From Pseudomonas izuensis (GTDB lineage Bacteria; Pseudomonadota; Gammaproteobacteria; Pseudomonadales; Pseudomonadaceae), in assembly GCF_009861505.1 (NCBI RefSeq), contig NZ_WTFT01000012.1, forward strand, positions 1 to 64,000: DNA of 64,000 nucleotides, read 5' to 3'. The position numbers and the translations under genes are program-made. Positions 41,464-53,233 of the stretch are shown one piece after another. Every line of letters starts with the position of its first letter. The stretch's first letter is position 1. The notes under the pieces were generated by a model. The model was not told the DNA's origin. It searched no databases and saw only the letters and a program-made list of their open reading frames with translations.

Positions 41464-42822
41464 ATGAATGTCCCTTTCGATCAGCTGTTCACGTGGCTGA
41501 AAGATCACAAGATTACCGAAGTCGAGTGCGTCGTCAGCGACCTGACCGGCATTGCACGCGGCAAAATCGCACCCACCAACAAGTTCCTGCATGAGCGAGG
41601 CATGCGTCTGCCGGAAAGTGTGTTGTTGCAAACGGTAACCGGGGACTTTGTCGACGACGACATCTACTACGACCTGCTCGACCCCGCCGATATCGACATG
41701 GTCTGCAAGCCCGACGCCGATGCGGTGTATGTGGTGCCATGGGCCATCGAGCCAACCGCCATCGTGATTCACGACACCTTCGACAAGTTCGGCAACCCCA
41801 TCGAACTGTCGCCGCGCAACGTGCTGAAAAAAGTCCTGCAGCTGTACACCGACAAGGGCTGGAAGCCCATTGTTGCCCCGGAAATGGAGTTCTACCTGAC
41901 CCAGCGTTGCGAAGACCCGGACTTGCCACTCAAGGCGCCGTTGGGCCGTTCGGGCCGCGCGGAAAGTGGTCGTCAATCCTTCTCCATCGACGCCGCCAAC
42001 GAGTTCGACCCGCTGTTCGAAGACGTCTACGACTGGTGCGAACTGCAAGGCCTGGACCTCGATACGCTGATCCACGAAGACGGCCCGGCGCAGATGGAAA
42101 TCAACTTCCGTCACGGCGACGCGCTGGACCTGGCCGACCAGATCACCGTGTTCAAGCGCACCTTGCGTGAAGCCGCGCTCAAGCACAACGTCACGGCGAC
42201 CTTCATGGCCAAGCCGATTGGCGACGAGCCCGGCAGTGCCATGCACATTCACCAGAGCGTGGTGGACATCGCCACCGGCAGGCCGATCTTTGCCGATGCC
42301 GACGGGCAGATGAGCGACCTGTTCCGCCAACACATCGGCGGCCTGCAAAAGTACATCCCCAAAGTGCTGCCGATGTTCGCACCCAACGTCAACTCGTTCC
42401 GCCGCTTCCTGCCGGATACCTCGGCCCCGGTCAACGTTGAATGGGGCGAAGAAAACCGCACCGTCGGCCTGCGCGTGCCGACCTCCAGCCCTGAGGCGAT
42501 GCGCGTGGAAAACCGTTTGCCGGGGGCCGACGCCAACCCGTACCTGGCCATCGCCGCCAGCCTGTTGTGCGGCTACATCGGCATGGTCGAAGGCATCGAG
42601 CCGAGCGCCGCGGTCCAGGGCCGCGCCTATGAACGCCGCAACCTGCGCCTGCCGATCACCATCGAAGACGCCCTGACGCAAATGGAAGAGTGCGACGCCA
42701 TCGGCCGTTACCTGGGCAGCAAGTTCGTGCGCGGCTACGTCGCGGTCAAACGCGCCGAGCACGAGAACTTCAAGCGGGTGATCAGTTCCTGGGAGCGTGA
42801 GTTCCTGTTGCTGAGCGTCTGA
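41464..42822 (+). CDS. Glutamine synthetase-like gamma-glutamyl-amine ligase (PuuA/PauA type)
   Basis: A 452-residue class I glutamine-synthetase-fold ligase. It has the N-terminal beta-Grasp region (VECVVSDLTGIARGKIAPTNKF), the Glu/ATP site (APEMEFYLTQ), the central MAKPIGDEPGSAMHIHQSV segment, where canonical GlnA has a conserved MPKP...GSGMH block, and EENRTVGLRVP. The altered ligand positions and the lack of the Tyr-adenylylation loop sequence place it with gamma-glutamylputrescine/polyamine synthetases rather than ammonia-using GlnA. It conjugates glutamate to an amine in the first step of a Puu-type pathway, completed by the oxidase encoded after. The start ATG 41464 has GAGG five bases upstream. 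Confidence 0.88.
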   Translation: MNVPFDQLFTWLKDHKITEVECVVSDLTGIARGKIAPTNKFLHERGMRLPESVLLQTVTGDFVDDDIYYDLLDPADIDMVCKPDADAVYVVPWAIEPTAIVIHDTFDKFGNPIELSPRNVLKKVLQLYTDKGWKPIVAPEMEFYLTQRCEDPDLPLKAPLGRSGRAESGRQSFSIDAANEFDPLFEDVYDWCELQGLDLDTLIHEDGPAQMEINFRHGDALDLADQITVFKRTLREAALKHNVTATFMAKPIGDEPGSAMHIHQSVVDIATGRPIFADADGQMSDLFRQHIGGLQKYIPKVLPMFAPNVNSFRRFLPDTSAPVNVEWGEENRTVGLRVPTSSPEAMRVENRLPGADANPYLAIAASLLCGYIGMVEGIEPSAAVQGRAYERRNLRLPITIEDALTQMEECDAIGRYLGSKFVRGYVAVKRAEHENFKRVISSWEREFLLLSV

Positions 42823-42851
42823 TAAATCTCGCTCCCTGGCATCACACATCC

Positions 42852-45409
<2,558 letters not shown>

Positions 45410-45428
45410 CATCCACAAATGGTTTCTC

Positions 45429-45522
45429 CTGTGGGAGCGAGCCTGCTCGCGAAGACGGGCTGACATCCAGCAACTCTGTTGCCTGACACACCGCATTCGC
45501 GAGCAGGCTCGCTCCCACAGGG
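45429..45522. repeat. REP pair after the amine oxidase gene
   Basis: Arms CTGTGGGAGCGAGCCTGCTC and the inverted copy ending CTCCCACAGGG. It separates the amine operon from the pqi operon. Confidence 0.9.
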
Positions 45523-45562
45523 TTTTGCGCTACATGTAAGGTCCCTCGTTCAGCCTTTCGAT

Positions 45563-45590
45563 TTGCTCAATCGCAAGTCACTTCTATATT
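45563..45590 (+). promoter_or_regulatory. Candidate sigma-70 promoter of the pqi operon
   Basis: TATATT (45585-45590) is one base from the consensus -10 and lies 16 bases after TTGCTC (45563-45568), a weak -35. It is 44 bases upstream of the first pqi start codon. Confidence 0.4.
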
Positions 45591-45634
45591 GAGGGGGTGC
45601 TCATCAATTCCTGCCTTCTGTCGAGCCTGGCCCA

Positions 45635-46231
45635 ATGGCGACGAGTGACCCACTGATCATCTGCGAGCACTGTGACTGCGTGTACCAGAAAACCACGCTC
45701 GCCAAACATCAGAAGACCTTTTGCATCCGCTGCGGCGGCGTGCTTCAGCGCTATAACGGTCTGACGGTGGAGCAGCGGCTGGCATTGACCTTCACCGCCC
45801 TGATGCTGTGGATCTTCGCCAATTTTTATCCGGTCATGAGCATCAGCCTCAAAGGCCTGAAAAACAGTGCGACGCTATGGGATTCAGTGCTGGCCCTGAG
45901 TCTGGGGCCCATCACGTTCATCGCGATGGTGGCGGCGATCGCCATGATCATCGCGCCGATTTTCCAGCTGGTGCTGCTGATCTGGGTCCTGTGCTTCGCC
46001 CTCACCCATCGGCGCTCGCCGGGTTTCAGGTTCTGCATGCGCTGGCTGGAAACCCTCAGGCCCTGGAGCATGCTGGAAGTCTGTCTGCTGGGGGCGATGG
46101 TCGCCGTGATAAAACTCGCCGGGTTACTGGATGTGTTGCCCGGCATCGGCCTGTTCGCCCTGGCCATTCTCAGCCTGATGATGATCCGTGTCGCCGGTCG
46201 CGACATTCGTGATCTGTGGGACATCCCATGA
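45635..46231 (+). CDS. pqiA: Paraquat-inducible protein A, first half
   Basis: A 198-residue inner-membrane protein with an N-terminal zinc-ribbon-like double CxxC (CEHCDC at 10-15 and CIRCGG at about 31-36) followed by four predicted helices. In E. coli PqiA is a single protein with two such halves; Pseudomonas carries them as two genes. PqiA works with the MCE protein PqiB and lipoprotein PqiC in an intermembrane transport system. The stop overlaps the start of the second pqiA gene (ATGA). Confidence 0.88.
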   Translation: MATSDPLIICEHCDCVYQKTTLAKHQKTFCIRCGGVLQRYNGLTVEQRLALTFTALMLWIFANFYPVMSISLKGLKNSATLWDSVLALSLGPITFIAMVAAIAMIIAPIFQLVLLIWVLCFALTHRRSPGFRFCMRWLETLRPWSMLEVCLLGAMVAVIKLAGLLDVLPGIGLFALAILSLMMIRVAGRDIRDLWDIP

Positions 46232-46884
46232 CTACGCCCCCGGTCGCCAGCGATCTCAACCTGTGCCTGTGCCACACCTGCGGGATGGCCTGTGACATGA
46301 CCCATGAGCCTCACGAATGCGAGCGCTGCGGCGCCCCGCTGCACCGGCGCAAGACCAACTCGCTGACCCGGACCTGGGCCTACATGCTCGCGGCTCTGGT
46401 GTTTTACATTCCGGCCAATCTGCTGCCGGTGATGAACACCAAAATGGTCGGCAATGGCGCCGACAGCACGATCATGAGCGGTGTGCTGGAGTTCTGGCAG
46501 CACGGCGCCTGGGACATTGCCCTGATCATTTTCATCGCCAGCATCGCAGTGCCGGGCATCAAGTTCGTGGCGATCACGCTGCTACTGGTCACCGTGCAAC
46601 GCGACAGTCTGTGGGCGCGCCAGGAGCGATCCAAGCTCTACCGTTTTGTCGAGGTCATCGGTTACTGGTCGATGCTCGACGTGATCGTGGTCGCCCTGGT
46701 GGCCTCGTTGGTGAAATTTCAAGCCCTGGCCGATATCGAGCCGCGTCCGGGCATTCTGTTCTTTGGCCTGGTGGTGGTGTTCACCATGTTGTCGGCGATG
46801 AGTTTCGACCCGCGCCTGATCTGGGATGCCACGGGCGAACATCCACACATTGAGGAGGTCAAGGATGAAGCAACAAGCCACTGA
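46228..46884 (+). CDS. pqiA: Paraquat-inducible protein A, second half
   Basis: A 218-residue protein with the second zinc-ribbon (CHTCGM and CERCGAP, about 12-35) and four predicted helices, including the PGIKFVAITLLLV segment. I use ATG 46228, which overlaps the preceding stop by four bases, rather than GTG 46216. The last 20 bases overlap the pqiB start. It is not a frameshifted piece of the first pqiA: each half is complete and has its own start. Confidence 0.88.
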   Translation: MTTPPVASDLNLCLCHTCGMACDMTHEPHECERCGAPLHRRKTNSLTRTWAYMLAALVFYIPANLLPVMNTKMVGNGADSTIMSGVLEFWQHGAWDIALIIFIASIAVPGIKFVAITLLLVTVQRDSLWARQERSKLYRFVEVIGYWSMLDVIVVALVASLVKFQALADIEPRPGILFFGLVVVFTMLSAMSFDPRLIWDATGEHPHIEEVKDEATSH

Positions 46885-48541
46885 CGGGCCGCAAGCCCCG
46901 GGTCAGGCGCCCATCAAGACCCGCCGTTTCAGCGTGTCGCTGGTGTGGATCGTGCCGATCGTCGCGGTACTGGTGGGGATTTCCCTGGTGGTTCACAGCA
47001 TGCTGCAAGAAGGGCCGACCATCACCGTTACGTTCAAGACCGGCGACGGCCTGACGGCGAACAAGACCGAGGTCAAGTACCGCAGTGTGGTCATCGGCAC
47101 CGTCACGGACGTGGAACTGAGCAATGACCAGAAGAGTGTCAACGCCACCATCAAATTGTCCAAACAGGCCGAAAGTTTTACCAGCAAGGACTCGAAATAC
47201 TGGGTGGTGCGGCCGCGCATCGGTGCCGGTGGCGTGTCGGGTATCGATACCCTGCTGTCCGGGGATTACATCGGTGCCGACATCGGTCAGGACAATGCCC
47301 GTGCAAAGAACTTCAAGGGCCTTGAGAACCCGCCACCGATTACCTACGGCGAACCGGGCAAACGTTTCACCCTGCATACCCAGGACCTGGGATCGCTGGA
47401 TATCGGCTCGCCGGTTTATTACCGCAAGATTCCGGTGGGTCAGGTCGTGGCCTACGCTCTGGACCCTGACGGCAAAGGGGTGAACATCGATTTATTCATT
47501 CATTCGCCCAACGACGCCTACGTCACCGAGAACACCCGTTTCTGGAATGCCAGCGGTATCGACGTGAACGTCGGTGCCAACGGTTTTGCGGTCAAGACCG
47601 AGTCCCTGTCTGCGATACTGGTGGGCGGCATCGCCTTTCGCGCGCCGGAGTACAGCCCCAACGACAAGCCGGCCCCGGAAGAGTATGCCTACGAGCTGTT
47701 CGACGACCAGCAAAGCGCTCTCGCCCCGCCCAATGGCAAGCCGCAATACCTGGCCTTGCGTTTCGATCAGGCGTTGCGCGGGCTCAAGGTCGATGCACCG
47801 GTGGAGTTCCTCGGCGTGGAAATCGGCAAAGTGGTGGCGGTCAACCTGGACTTCGATGCGAAAAAACGCAGTTTCCCGGTCAACGTCGGCATTGTGATTT
47901 ACCCGCAGCGCCTGGGACTGGCCCACACCAAAATGCTCAAGGAGTTGAATCATGACCCCAACGATGAAGCCGCGGCCGTACGGCTGATCGGTTCCTTCAT
48001 CGATAACGGCCTGCGGGGTCAGGCCCGCACCGGCAACCTGCTCACAGGCCAGCTGTATATCTCCCTGGACTTCTATCCAAAGGCGGAAAAAGTGGCTTTC
48101 GATCCCAACGCCCGCCCGATCAGCATTCCGACGGTGCCTGGCAGCCTCGAACAGTTGCAGGAAAAACTCGAAGCCATGGTCACCAAGATCAATCAGCTGC
48201 CCATCGAGCGAATTGCCGGCAACCTGGACAGCAACCTCGTGGAATTGCGCAAAAGCCTGGGGCACTTCAATGCCAAGACGCTGCCCGGCGTGCAAAACAC
48301 CCTGGTGGACGTCAGCAAGACCCTTCAGTCGGCCAATACGACGCTTCAATCGGCCAACTCGACCCTGGCCGACGATTCGCCACAACGGGAAAAACTGGGC
48401 CAGACCCTGGACGAGTTGGGGCGCACATCGCGTTCCCTGCGTGACCTCGCGGACTACCTGGGACGGCATCCGGAATCGCTGATTCGCGGCCGCCCCGAAA
48501 ATGCCGCGCCCATCGACCTTCAAGGGCCACCCAGCAAATGA
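46865..48541 (+). CDS. pqiB: MCE-domain intermembrane transport protein PqiB
   Basis: A 558-residue protein with an N-terminal membrane helix (about 20-42, VSLVWIVPIVAVLVGISLVV) and three tandem MCE domains (about 45-145, 160-275, 280-400), starting ITVTFKTGDGLTANKTEVKYRSVVIGTVTDV. A long C-terminal coiled coil (about 430-530) forms the needle-like tube known for PqiB. The start ATG 46865 is preceded by GAGGAGGTCAAGG. It spans the periplasm and probably carries lipids between membranes. Confidence 0.92.
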   Translation: MKQQATDGPQAPGQAPIKTRRFSVSLVWIVPIVAVLVGISLVVHSMLQEGPTITVTFKTGDGLTANKTEVKYRSVVIGTVTDVELSNDQKSVNATIKLSKQAESFTSKDSKYWVVRPRIGAGGVSGIDTLLSGDYIGADIGQDNARAKNFKGLENPPPITYGEPGKRFTLHTQDLGSLDIGSPVYYRKIPVGQVVAYALDPDGKGVNIDLFIHSPNDAYVTENTRFWNASGIDVNVGANGFAVKTESLSAILVGGIAFRAPEYSPNDKPAPEEYAYELFDDQQSALAPPNGKPQYLALRFDQALRGLKVDAPVEFLGVEIGKVVAVNLDFDAKKRSFPVNVGIVIYPQRLGLAHTKMLKELNHDPNDEAAAVRLIGSFIDNGLRGQARTGNLLTGQLYISLDFYPKAEKVAFDPNARPISIPTVPGSLEQLQEKLEAMVTKINQLPIERIAGNLDSNLVELRKSLGHFNAKTLPGVQNTLVDVSKTLQSANTTLQSANSTLADDSPQREKLGQTLDELGRTSRSLRDLADYLGRHPESLIRGRPENAAPIDLQGPPSK

Positions 48542-48558
48542 GCACAGGAGCATCACCC

Positions 48559-49113
48559 ATGGCTTTTCCGCTGAAGGTTACGTTGTTCGCTGCGCTGGCA
48601 TTGCTCGCCGCTTGTCGCAGCGACCCGATTCAGTTCCACACCCTGACCCCGGCCCAGTTGAGCAACCATTCCAGGACCGCGGCGGATATACAGGTCGAAA
48701 GCCTGGTGGTCCCGCCTCAGGTCGATCGTCCGCAGATTGTTGTACGCCAGGGCAATAGCGGCATGTCCATCCTCGAAACCCATTGGTGGGGGGCAAGCCT
48801 GGTGGATGAATTGCGCAGCGCCTTGACCGATCAAATGGTGAACAACAATCCAGGGCGCAAAGTGTCGGTGCGACTGGAGGTGCAACGGTTCGATTCGATT
48901 CCTGGACAATACGGCCTGATCGACGTGAAATGGCGCCTGCGGGGCGCCAATGGAGACGACAACGCCCTGCTCAGTTGCCGCAGCACCTTGCAAACGCCTT
49001 CCGGGACGTCCATCGACGAGTTGGTGGCGGCCCAGCAAAACAATGTCAAACGCCTGGCTGCGCTCATCAGTCAGGCCGCGTCCCGAACTCAATCGGGATG
49101 TCCTCAGGACTGA
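48559..49113 (+). CDS. pqiC: Outer-membrane lipoprotein PqiC
   Basis: A 184-residue lipoprotein precursor with lipobox LAAC (Cys at residue 19), followed by the ABC_trans_aux/DUF330 fold (FHTLTPAQLSNHSRTAADIQVESLVVPPQVDRPQIVVRQG). It is the outer-membrane partner of PqiB. ATG 48559 was chosen over the overlapping ATG 48538 because AGGAG lies eight bases upstream and it gives a normal lipoprotein signal. It is the last gene of the pqi operon. Confidence 0.9.
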   Translation: MAFPLKVTLFAALALLAACRSDPIQFHTLTPAQLSNHSRTAADIQVESLVVPPQVDRPQIVVRQGNSGMSILETHWWGASLVDELRSALTDQMVNNNPGRKVSVRLEVQRFDSIPGQYGLIDVKWRLRGANGDDNALLSCRSTLQTPSGTSIDELVAAQQNNVKRLAALISQAASRTQSGCPQD

Positions 49114-49412
49114 TCACGGTCTGTTTTACTGGCCCGACGGCGACTCGATCGCCGTTGGCCGGAACCTCACCCGCCGCCTTTGTTTTTACTTGCCTTGCTG
49201 GTCAAAAGTAAAAGGGAAAGATTACCAATAACCAACTAAGTAACCCCTGAAAAGCCCATTGCATTTTTTTCACATTCCTTTCACCCCGCCAACATCTGCG
49301 CAGCTTTAGTGTGCCCTGCACATGATCTGACTAGTTGCTTTCCAAGTTCTCGTTTCGTCCTGGATTCGACTGCTTGACACAACTTCTTATTGCGCTTCGG
49401 CAGGTGGAAAAC
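49114..49412. other. Intergenic region upstream of the Ais-like gene
   Basis: About 300 bases without a gene. It contains the 20-base box at 49265-49284 that recurs ahead of arnB, in an AT-rich stretch (49195-49300). No clear terminator for pqiC was found. Confidence 0.6.
49265..49284 (+). promoter_or_regulatory. Shared arn box, copy 1
   Basis: TTTTTTCACATTCCTTTCAC, which contains the direct repeat TTTCAC-N5-TTTCAC with the 11-base period typical of OmpR-family response-regulator sites. The arnB upstream region has the same 20 bases with two differences. It lies about 130 bases before the histidine phosphatase start. Confidence 0.6.
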
Positions 49413-50087
49413 TTGATCAACTCCTCAATGCGCAAATCGCCGTCGGGCCTGGGCAAAACACCGCGACTATTTAGGGTATTGCTCGCGAGCGTCGGCGCCC
49501 TGATGGTCATCGCACTGGTGACCGGGTTTGTCTGGTCGCAACGATCGCCGATCAGCCTGGCTAACGCGGACCCGGAAGTCCGGGCTCAATGGCTGCAAAG
49601 CTGGGAAGCCGGCGAGGTCGTGGTTCTGGTTCGCCATGCCGAGCGCTGCGACCGTTCCAGCAACCCTTGCCTGGGGCCTGCAGACGGTATCACCCGTGCC
49701 GGCAGTGACGCTGCAGCGGCAGTGGGCCAAGGCCTGGTGCGTCTGGGGATGACTCAGGCCGATGTCTTGAGCAGCCCGCTGACCCGTACCGCGCAAACCG
49801 CGCATTACATGTTTGGCAGCGACGCGCAGACGCAGGAATGGCTGGCCACCTGTGGCAGCACCTGGCGTAACGACATTGTGGCGCATAAGCGTGCCCATCG
49901 AAATCTGGTGCTGGTGACGCATAGCGGTTGCATCGGCGACTTCGAAGCCTTGAACGGTTTCAAAAATGCAGCGAAAAGCGAGTATGGCAGTTCGTTATTT
50001 GTGCGCATTGATAATAAAGGTCAGCTTCAAGTTCTCGGCATCATGAATGCTGAAGACTGGCGCTCGCTGCCCTTTGAAAAACGCTGA
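49413..50087 (+). CDS. Ais-like histidine phosphatase family protein
   Basis: A histidine-phosphatase-superfamily protein with an N-terminal membrane anchor (about 20-42, VLLASVGALMVIALVTGFVW). The phosphate-binding LVRHAERCD motif (about 72-80) and the second catalytic His in VTHSGCIGDFEALNG (about 173-187) are visible. In enterobacteria the Ais/PmrG phosphatase acts on heptose phosphates of LPS and lies beside arn genes, and here an arnT follows, so an LPS role is likely. The start is uncertain: TTG 49413 has an AGGTGG five bases upstream, ATG 49428 has no ribosome-binding site, and ATG 49335 is further upstream. Confidence 0.75.
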   Translation: MINSSMRKSPSGLGKTPRLFRVLLASVGALMVIALVTGFVWSQRSPISLANADPEVRAQWLQSWEAGEVVVLVRHAERCDRSSNPCLGPADGITRAGSDAAAAVGQGLVRLGMTQADVLSSPLTRTAQTAHYMFGSDAQTQEWLATCGSTWRNDIVAHKRAHRNLVLVTHSGCIGDFEALNGFKNAAKSEYGSSLFVRIDNKGQLQVLGIMNAEDWRSLPFEKR

Positions 50088-50228
50088 AACAATAATGAGT
50101 TCAACACTCGTTGATGAGGTACTAGTTTGTTCAGGCTGCTTCGCAGCGGCGCTGAAAGTTGCTTATCGCCCACTAAAACCGATCACACCCCCTCAATCAA
50201 ACAACCTTCCCTGAGCCAAGGCTGACTC

Positions 50229-51947
50229 ATGACTTCAAATCACCCGCTACCCGATTCCGTAGCCCAAACCCGTAGCGTTCGGCACCGGATGCCACCTTCA
50301 GAGCGCTGGACCGTATTAATCCTGATAGCGGCATTCGTGGCGTTCTATTTGTTGCCGCTGATGAGTCATGGGCTGTGGATTCCCGACGAAACCCGTTATG
50401 CCCAGATTGCCCAGGAAATGTCCCTTAGCGGTAACTGGATCTCTGCGCATTTCATGGGCCTGCGTTATTTCGAGAAGCCGATTGCCGGTTACTGGATGAT
50501 TGCCATCGGTCAGGTGGTGTTTGGTGACAACCTGTTTGGGGTGCGGATCGCGTCGGCGCTGAGCACCGGGCTAAGTGTCTGGCTGGCTTATCTGATTGCC
50601 CGCCGGTTCTGGAATGATCCGCGCAAGAGTTTTGCCTGCGCGCTGCTGTACATGAGTTTCGGGCTGATTGCCGGCCAGGCCGGATACGCCAACCTCGATC
50701 CGCAATTCACCTTCTGGGTCAACCTGAGTCTGGTCTCGTTTTGGTTTGCCATCGACAGCAGCACCCCTCGCGGTCGGCTGATTGCGTGGGTAGTGTTGGG
50801 TGTGGCCTGTGGCATGGGGTTCATGACCAAGGGTTTTCTCGCCTGGCTGTTGCCGGCACTGATCGCCCTGCCCTATATGTTCTGGCAGCGTCGTGTCAAA
50901 GAGTTGTTGCGCTATGGGCCGCTGGCGGTCGTTGTCGCAACCGTGGTCTGCTTGCCCTGGGCACTGGCGATCCACCACCAGGAACCGGATTTCTGGCGCT
51001 TTTTCTTCTGGAATGAACACGTGCGCCGGTTTGCCGCCGACAATGCGCAACACGCTCGTCCATGGTGGTTCTACCTGCCGTTGCTGGTCGCCTCGAGCTT
51101 GCCCTGGGCTGCGTTGTTGCCAACGACCTTCATCCAGTCCTGGAAAAACAAGCGCCAACCTGTCTTTGGTTTCCTGTCGCTCTGGTTTGCATTGCCATTT
51201 ATCGTTTTCAGCCTGAGCAGCGGCAAGTTGCCGACTTACATCATGCCGTGCCTGCTGCCCCTGTCGTTGCTGATGGGGCATGCGGTGACGGAACTGCTGA
51301 ACCAGGCGCAGAGCAGGACGATTCGTATCAACGGTTGGCTCAACGTCATTATTGCCACCGGTGCGCTGGTAGCGCTGCTGTACCTGCAAACCACCAAAGA
51401 AATCTACGAAAATACCGAGATGTTCAGCCTGTCGCTGGCATTCATCGTGCTGGTCGGCTGGATTATTTCCAATGCCTTGCAGATCCTGCGTCCACTGCAC
51501 TTGTGGGCAATGCCGGCCATCGGCATCGGGTTGCTGGTGGCGCTGCTGCCGGCCGCCATGCCAAGCCAGATCGTCGACAGCAAAATGCCCGACCGTTTCA
51601 TCGCCGAGCATCTGGACAGCTTGAACCAGACCTCCTCACTGCTGAGCAACGATCTGGGCGCGGCCTCGGCGCTGTCCTGGCTGACAAAACGACCGCAAGT
51701 GGATCTCTATAATGTCATCGGCGAGTTGAAGTACGGCCTCTCGGATCCCGCCGTGGCAAACCGTAAGGTCACCACGGAAAACGTCGGCCAATGGATGACC
51801 GAGGCGCGTAAAAAGGGCTCGGTCGGTGTGGTGATGCGGGTCAACAGTGTCGATGAGATCCAGGAAGTGGAACGGCTGCCCATCGACGGCAAGCGTTATC
51901 AGCGCGGTAACCTGCAAATCCTGATTTTCCCGCAAACCCAACCCTGA
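50229..51947 (+). CDS. arnT: Undecaprenyl-phosphate-Ara4N lipid A transferase, first copy
   Basis: A 572-residue GT83 integral-membrane glycosyltransferase with about 13 helices. The catalytic Asp region [13 protein letters not shown] (about 53-65) and the conserved [21 protein letters not shown] and [12 protein letters not shown] segments are present. It transfers 4-amino-4-deoxy-L-arabinose to lipid A in the periplasm. It carries an extra ~24-residue N-terminal tail compared with the second arnT in this window, with which it shares most residues. It follows the Ais-like phosphatase by 141 bases and is closed by a strong terminator. Confidence 0.9.
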   Translation: MTSNHPLPDSVAQTRSVRHRMPPSERWTVLILIAAFVAFYLLPLMSHGLWIPDETRYAQIAQEMSLSGNWISAHFMGLRYFEKPIAGYWMIAIGQVVFGDNLFGVRIASALSTGLSVWLAYLIARRFWNDPRKSFACALLYMSFGLIAGQAGYANLDPQFTFWVNLSLVSFWFAIDSSTPRGRLIAWVVLGVACGMGFMTKGFLAWLLPALIALPYMFWQRRVKELLRYGPLAVVVATVVCLPWALAIHHQEPDFWRFFFWNEHVRRFAADNAQHARPWWFYLPLLVASSLPWAALLPTTFIQSWKNKRQPVFGFLSLWFALPFIVFSLSSGKLPTYIMPCLLPLSLLMGHAVTELLNQAQSRTIRINGWLNVIIATGALVALLYLQTTKEIYENTEMFSLSLAFIVLVGWIISNALQILRPLHLWAMPAIGIGLLVALLPAAMPSQIVDSKMPDRFIAEHLDSLNQTSSLLSNDLGAASALSWLTKRPQVDLYNVIGELKYGLSDPAVANRKVTTENVGQWMTEARKKGSVGVVMRVNSVDEIQEVERLPIDGKRYQRGNLQILIFPQTQP

Positions 51948-51958
51948 TACCGAGCACT

Positions 51959-51996
51959 AAAAAACCGAGAGGCCTGGCCGGTCTCTCGGTTTTTTT
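51959..51996 (+). terminator. Rho-independent terminator after the first arnT
   Basis: AAAAAACCGAGAG - 11-base loop - CTCTCGG followed by seven T. The seven-base GC-rich stem with flanking A and T runs makes it effective in both directions. It isolates the Ais-arnT unit from the iron transporter. Confidence 0.9.
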
Positions 51997-52216
51997 ATGG
52001 GCGGCTTAAACAAAGGTACAAGGGTGAGCATTAACGCATCCTTGCTGGAGCGTGAAATCACACGAATTAACTGTTAATTTGACGTTTTTTTCTCATTCTG
52101 GCCTCTACATTCGCCCGCCTTAAACATGCAAATGATTCCTATTGATCTACAATAACCGACGACCTTCCCAGTCGGATCTGCTTGCTCGACACCAAAAAAA
52201 CAGGAGCTGCCACAGC
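51997..52216. other. Promoter region of the iron transporter
   Basis: About 220 bases without a gene, AT-rich, containing a Fur-box-like site at 52128-52146. TTGACG at 52079-52084 is a plausible -35, but no convincing -10 is at the right spacing. Confidence 0.5.
52128..52146. promoter_or_regulatory. Fur-box-like site
   Basis: GCAAATGATTCCTATTGAT has a perfect left half (GCAAATGAT) of a typical Pseudomonas Fur site and a degenerate right half. It precedes a ferric-iron binding-protein gene by 70 bases, which supports iron control. Confidence 0.65.
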
Positions 52217-53230
52217 ATGATGTCCCGTATCCCGTCCTTCCTGAAAAAAGCCCTGCTGGCTACCGCATTGGTAAGCGCTGGCCACGTGTATGCCGCCGAT
52301 GGCGTCGGCATTGTGGTTTACAACGCACAGCACGAAGGCCTGACCAAGGCCTGGGTTGAAGGCTTCACTCAGGAAACCGGTATTCCGGTCACCTTGCGAA
52401 ATGGCGATGACACCGAAATGGGCAACCAGATCGTGCAGGAAGGCAGCGCCTCGCCGGCCGATGTGTTCCTGACCGAAAACTCCCCGGCCATGGTGCTGGT
52501 GGACAACGCGGGTCTGTTCGCACCGGTCGACAAGACCACCCTGGAGCAGGTCGATTCCGCCTACCGTCCGGCCCACGGCAAATGGGTAGGGATCGCCGCA
52601 CGTTCCACGGTGTTCGTCTACAACCCGAGCAAACTGCCGGAAGCCGAACTGCCCAAGTCGATCATGGACCTGGCCGCACCGCAGTGGAAAGGCCGTTGGG
52701 CCGCGTCCCCCGGCGGTGCCGACTTCCAGGCCATCGCCGCCGCCATGCTCGAACAGAAAGGTGAAGCTGCGACCCTCGACTGGCTCAAGGCAATGAAAAC
52801 CAACTTCACCGCCTACCGCGGTAACAGCTCGGTGCTCAAGGCGGTGAATGCCGGGCAGATCGACAGCGGCGTGATCTACCACTATTACAGCCTCGTCGAT
52901 CAGTCCAAGACCGGCGAGAACAGCAAGAACACTGCCCTGCACTACTTCAAGCACAAGGACCCGGGCGCGTTTGTCAGCATCTCCGGTGGAGGTGTCCTGG
53001 CGTCCAGCAAGCACAAGGAACAAGCCCAGGCGTTCCTGAAATGGATCACCGGCAAGGACGGCCAGGCCATCCTCAAGGACGGCAAATCGTTTGAATACGC
53101 CGTGGGCAAGAACGCGCAATCCAACCCTAAACTGGTGCCTTTGCAGCAACTCGACGCGCCAACTGTCGATGCGTCCAAGCTCGACAGCAAAAAAGCCGTG
53201 GAGCTGATGACCCAGGCTGGACTGCTCTAA
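52217..53230 (+). CDS. Ferric-iron ABC transporter binding protein (FbpA/HitA type)
   Basis: A 337-residue precursor with a signal peptide ending at about VYAAD. The mature region (GVGIVVYNAQHEGLTKAWVEGFTQETGIPVTLRNGDDTEMGNQIVQEG) and the Tyr pair in VIYHYYSL are features of periplasmic Fe3+-binding proteins. ATG 52217 was chosen for its CAGGAG and signal peptide. It is followed by permease and ATPase genes and preceded by a Fur-like site. Confidence 0.92.
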   Translation: MMSRIPSFLKKALLATALVSAGHVYAADGVGIVVYNAQHEGLTKAWVEGFTQETGIPVTLRNGDDTEMGNQIVQEGSASPADVFLTENSPAMVLVDNAGLFAPVDKTTLEQVDSAYRPAHGKWVGIAARSTVFVYNPSKLPEAELPKSIMDLAAPQWKGRWAASPGGADFQAIAAAMLEQKGEAATLDWLKAMKTNFTAYRGNSSVLKAVNAGQIDSGVIYHYYSLVDQSKTGENSKNTALHYFKHKDPGAFVSISGGGVLASSKHKEQAQAFLKWITGKDGQAILKDGKSFEYAVGKNAQSNPKLVPLQQLDAPTVDASKLDSKKAVELMTQAGLL

Positions 53231-53233
53231 TTG

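Noticed and set aside
45635..46884. Two pqiA genes as a frameshifted single gene
   Set aside because: Each half has its own zinc ribbon and start, with an ATGA overlap. A split arrangement is common in Pseudomonas.
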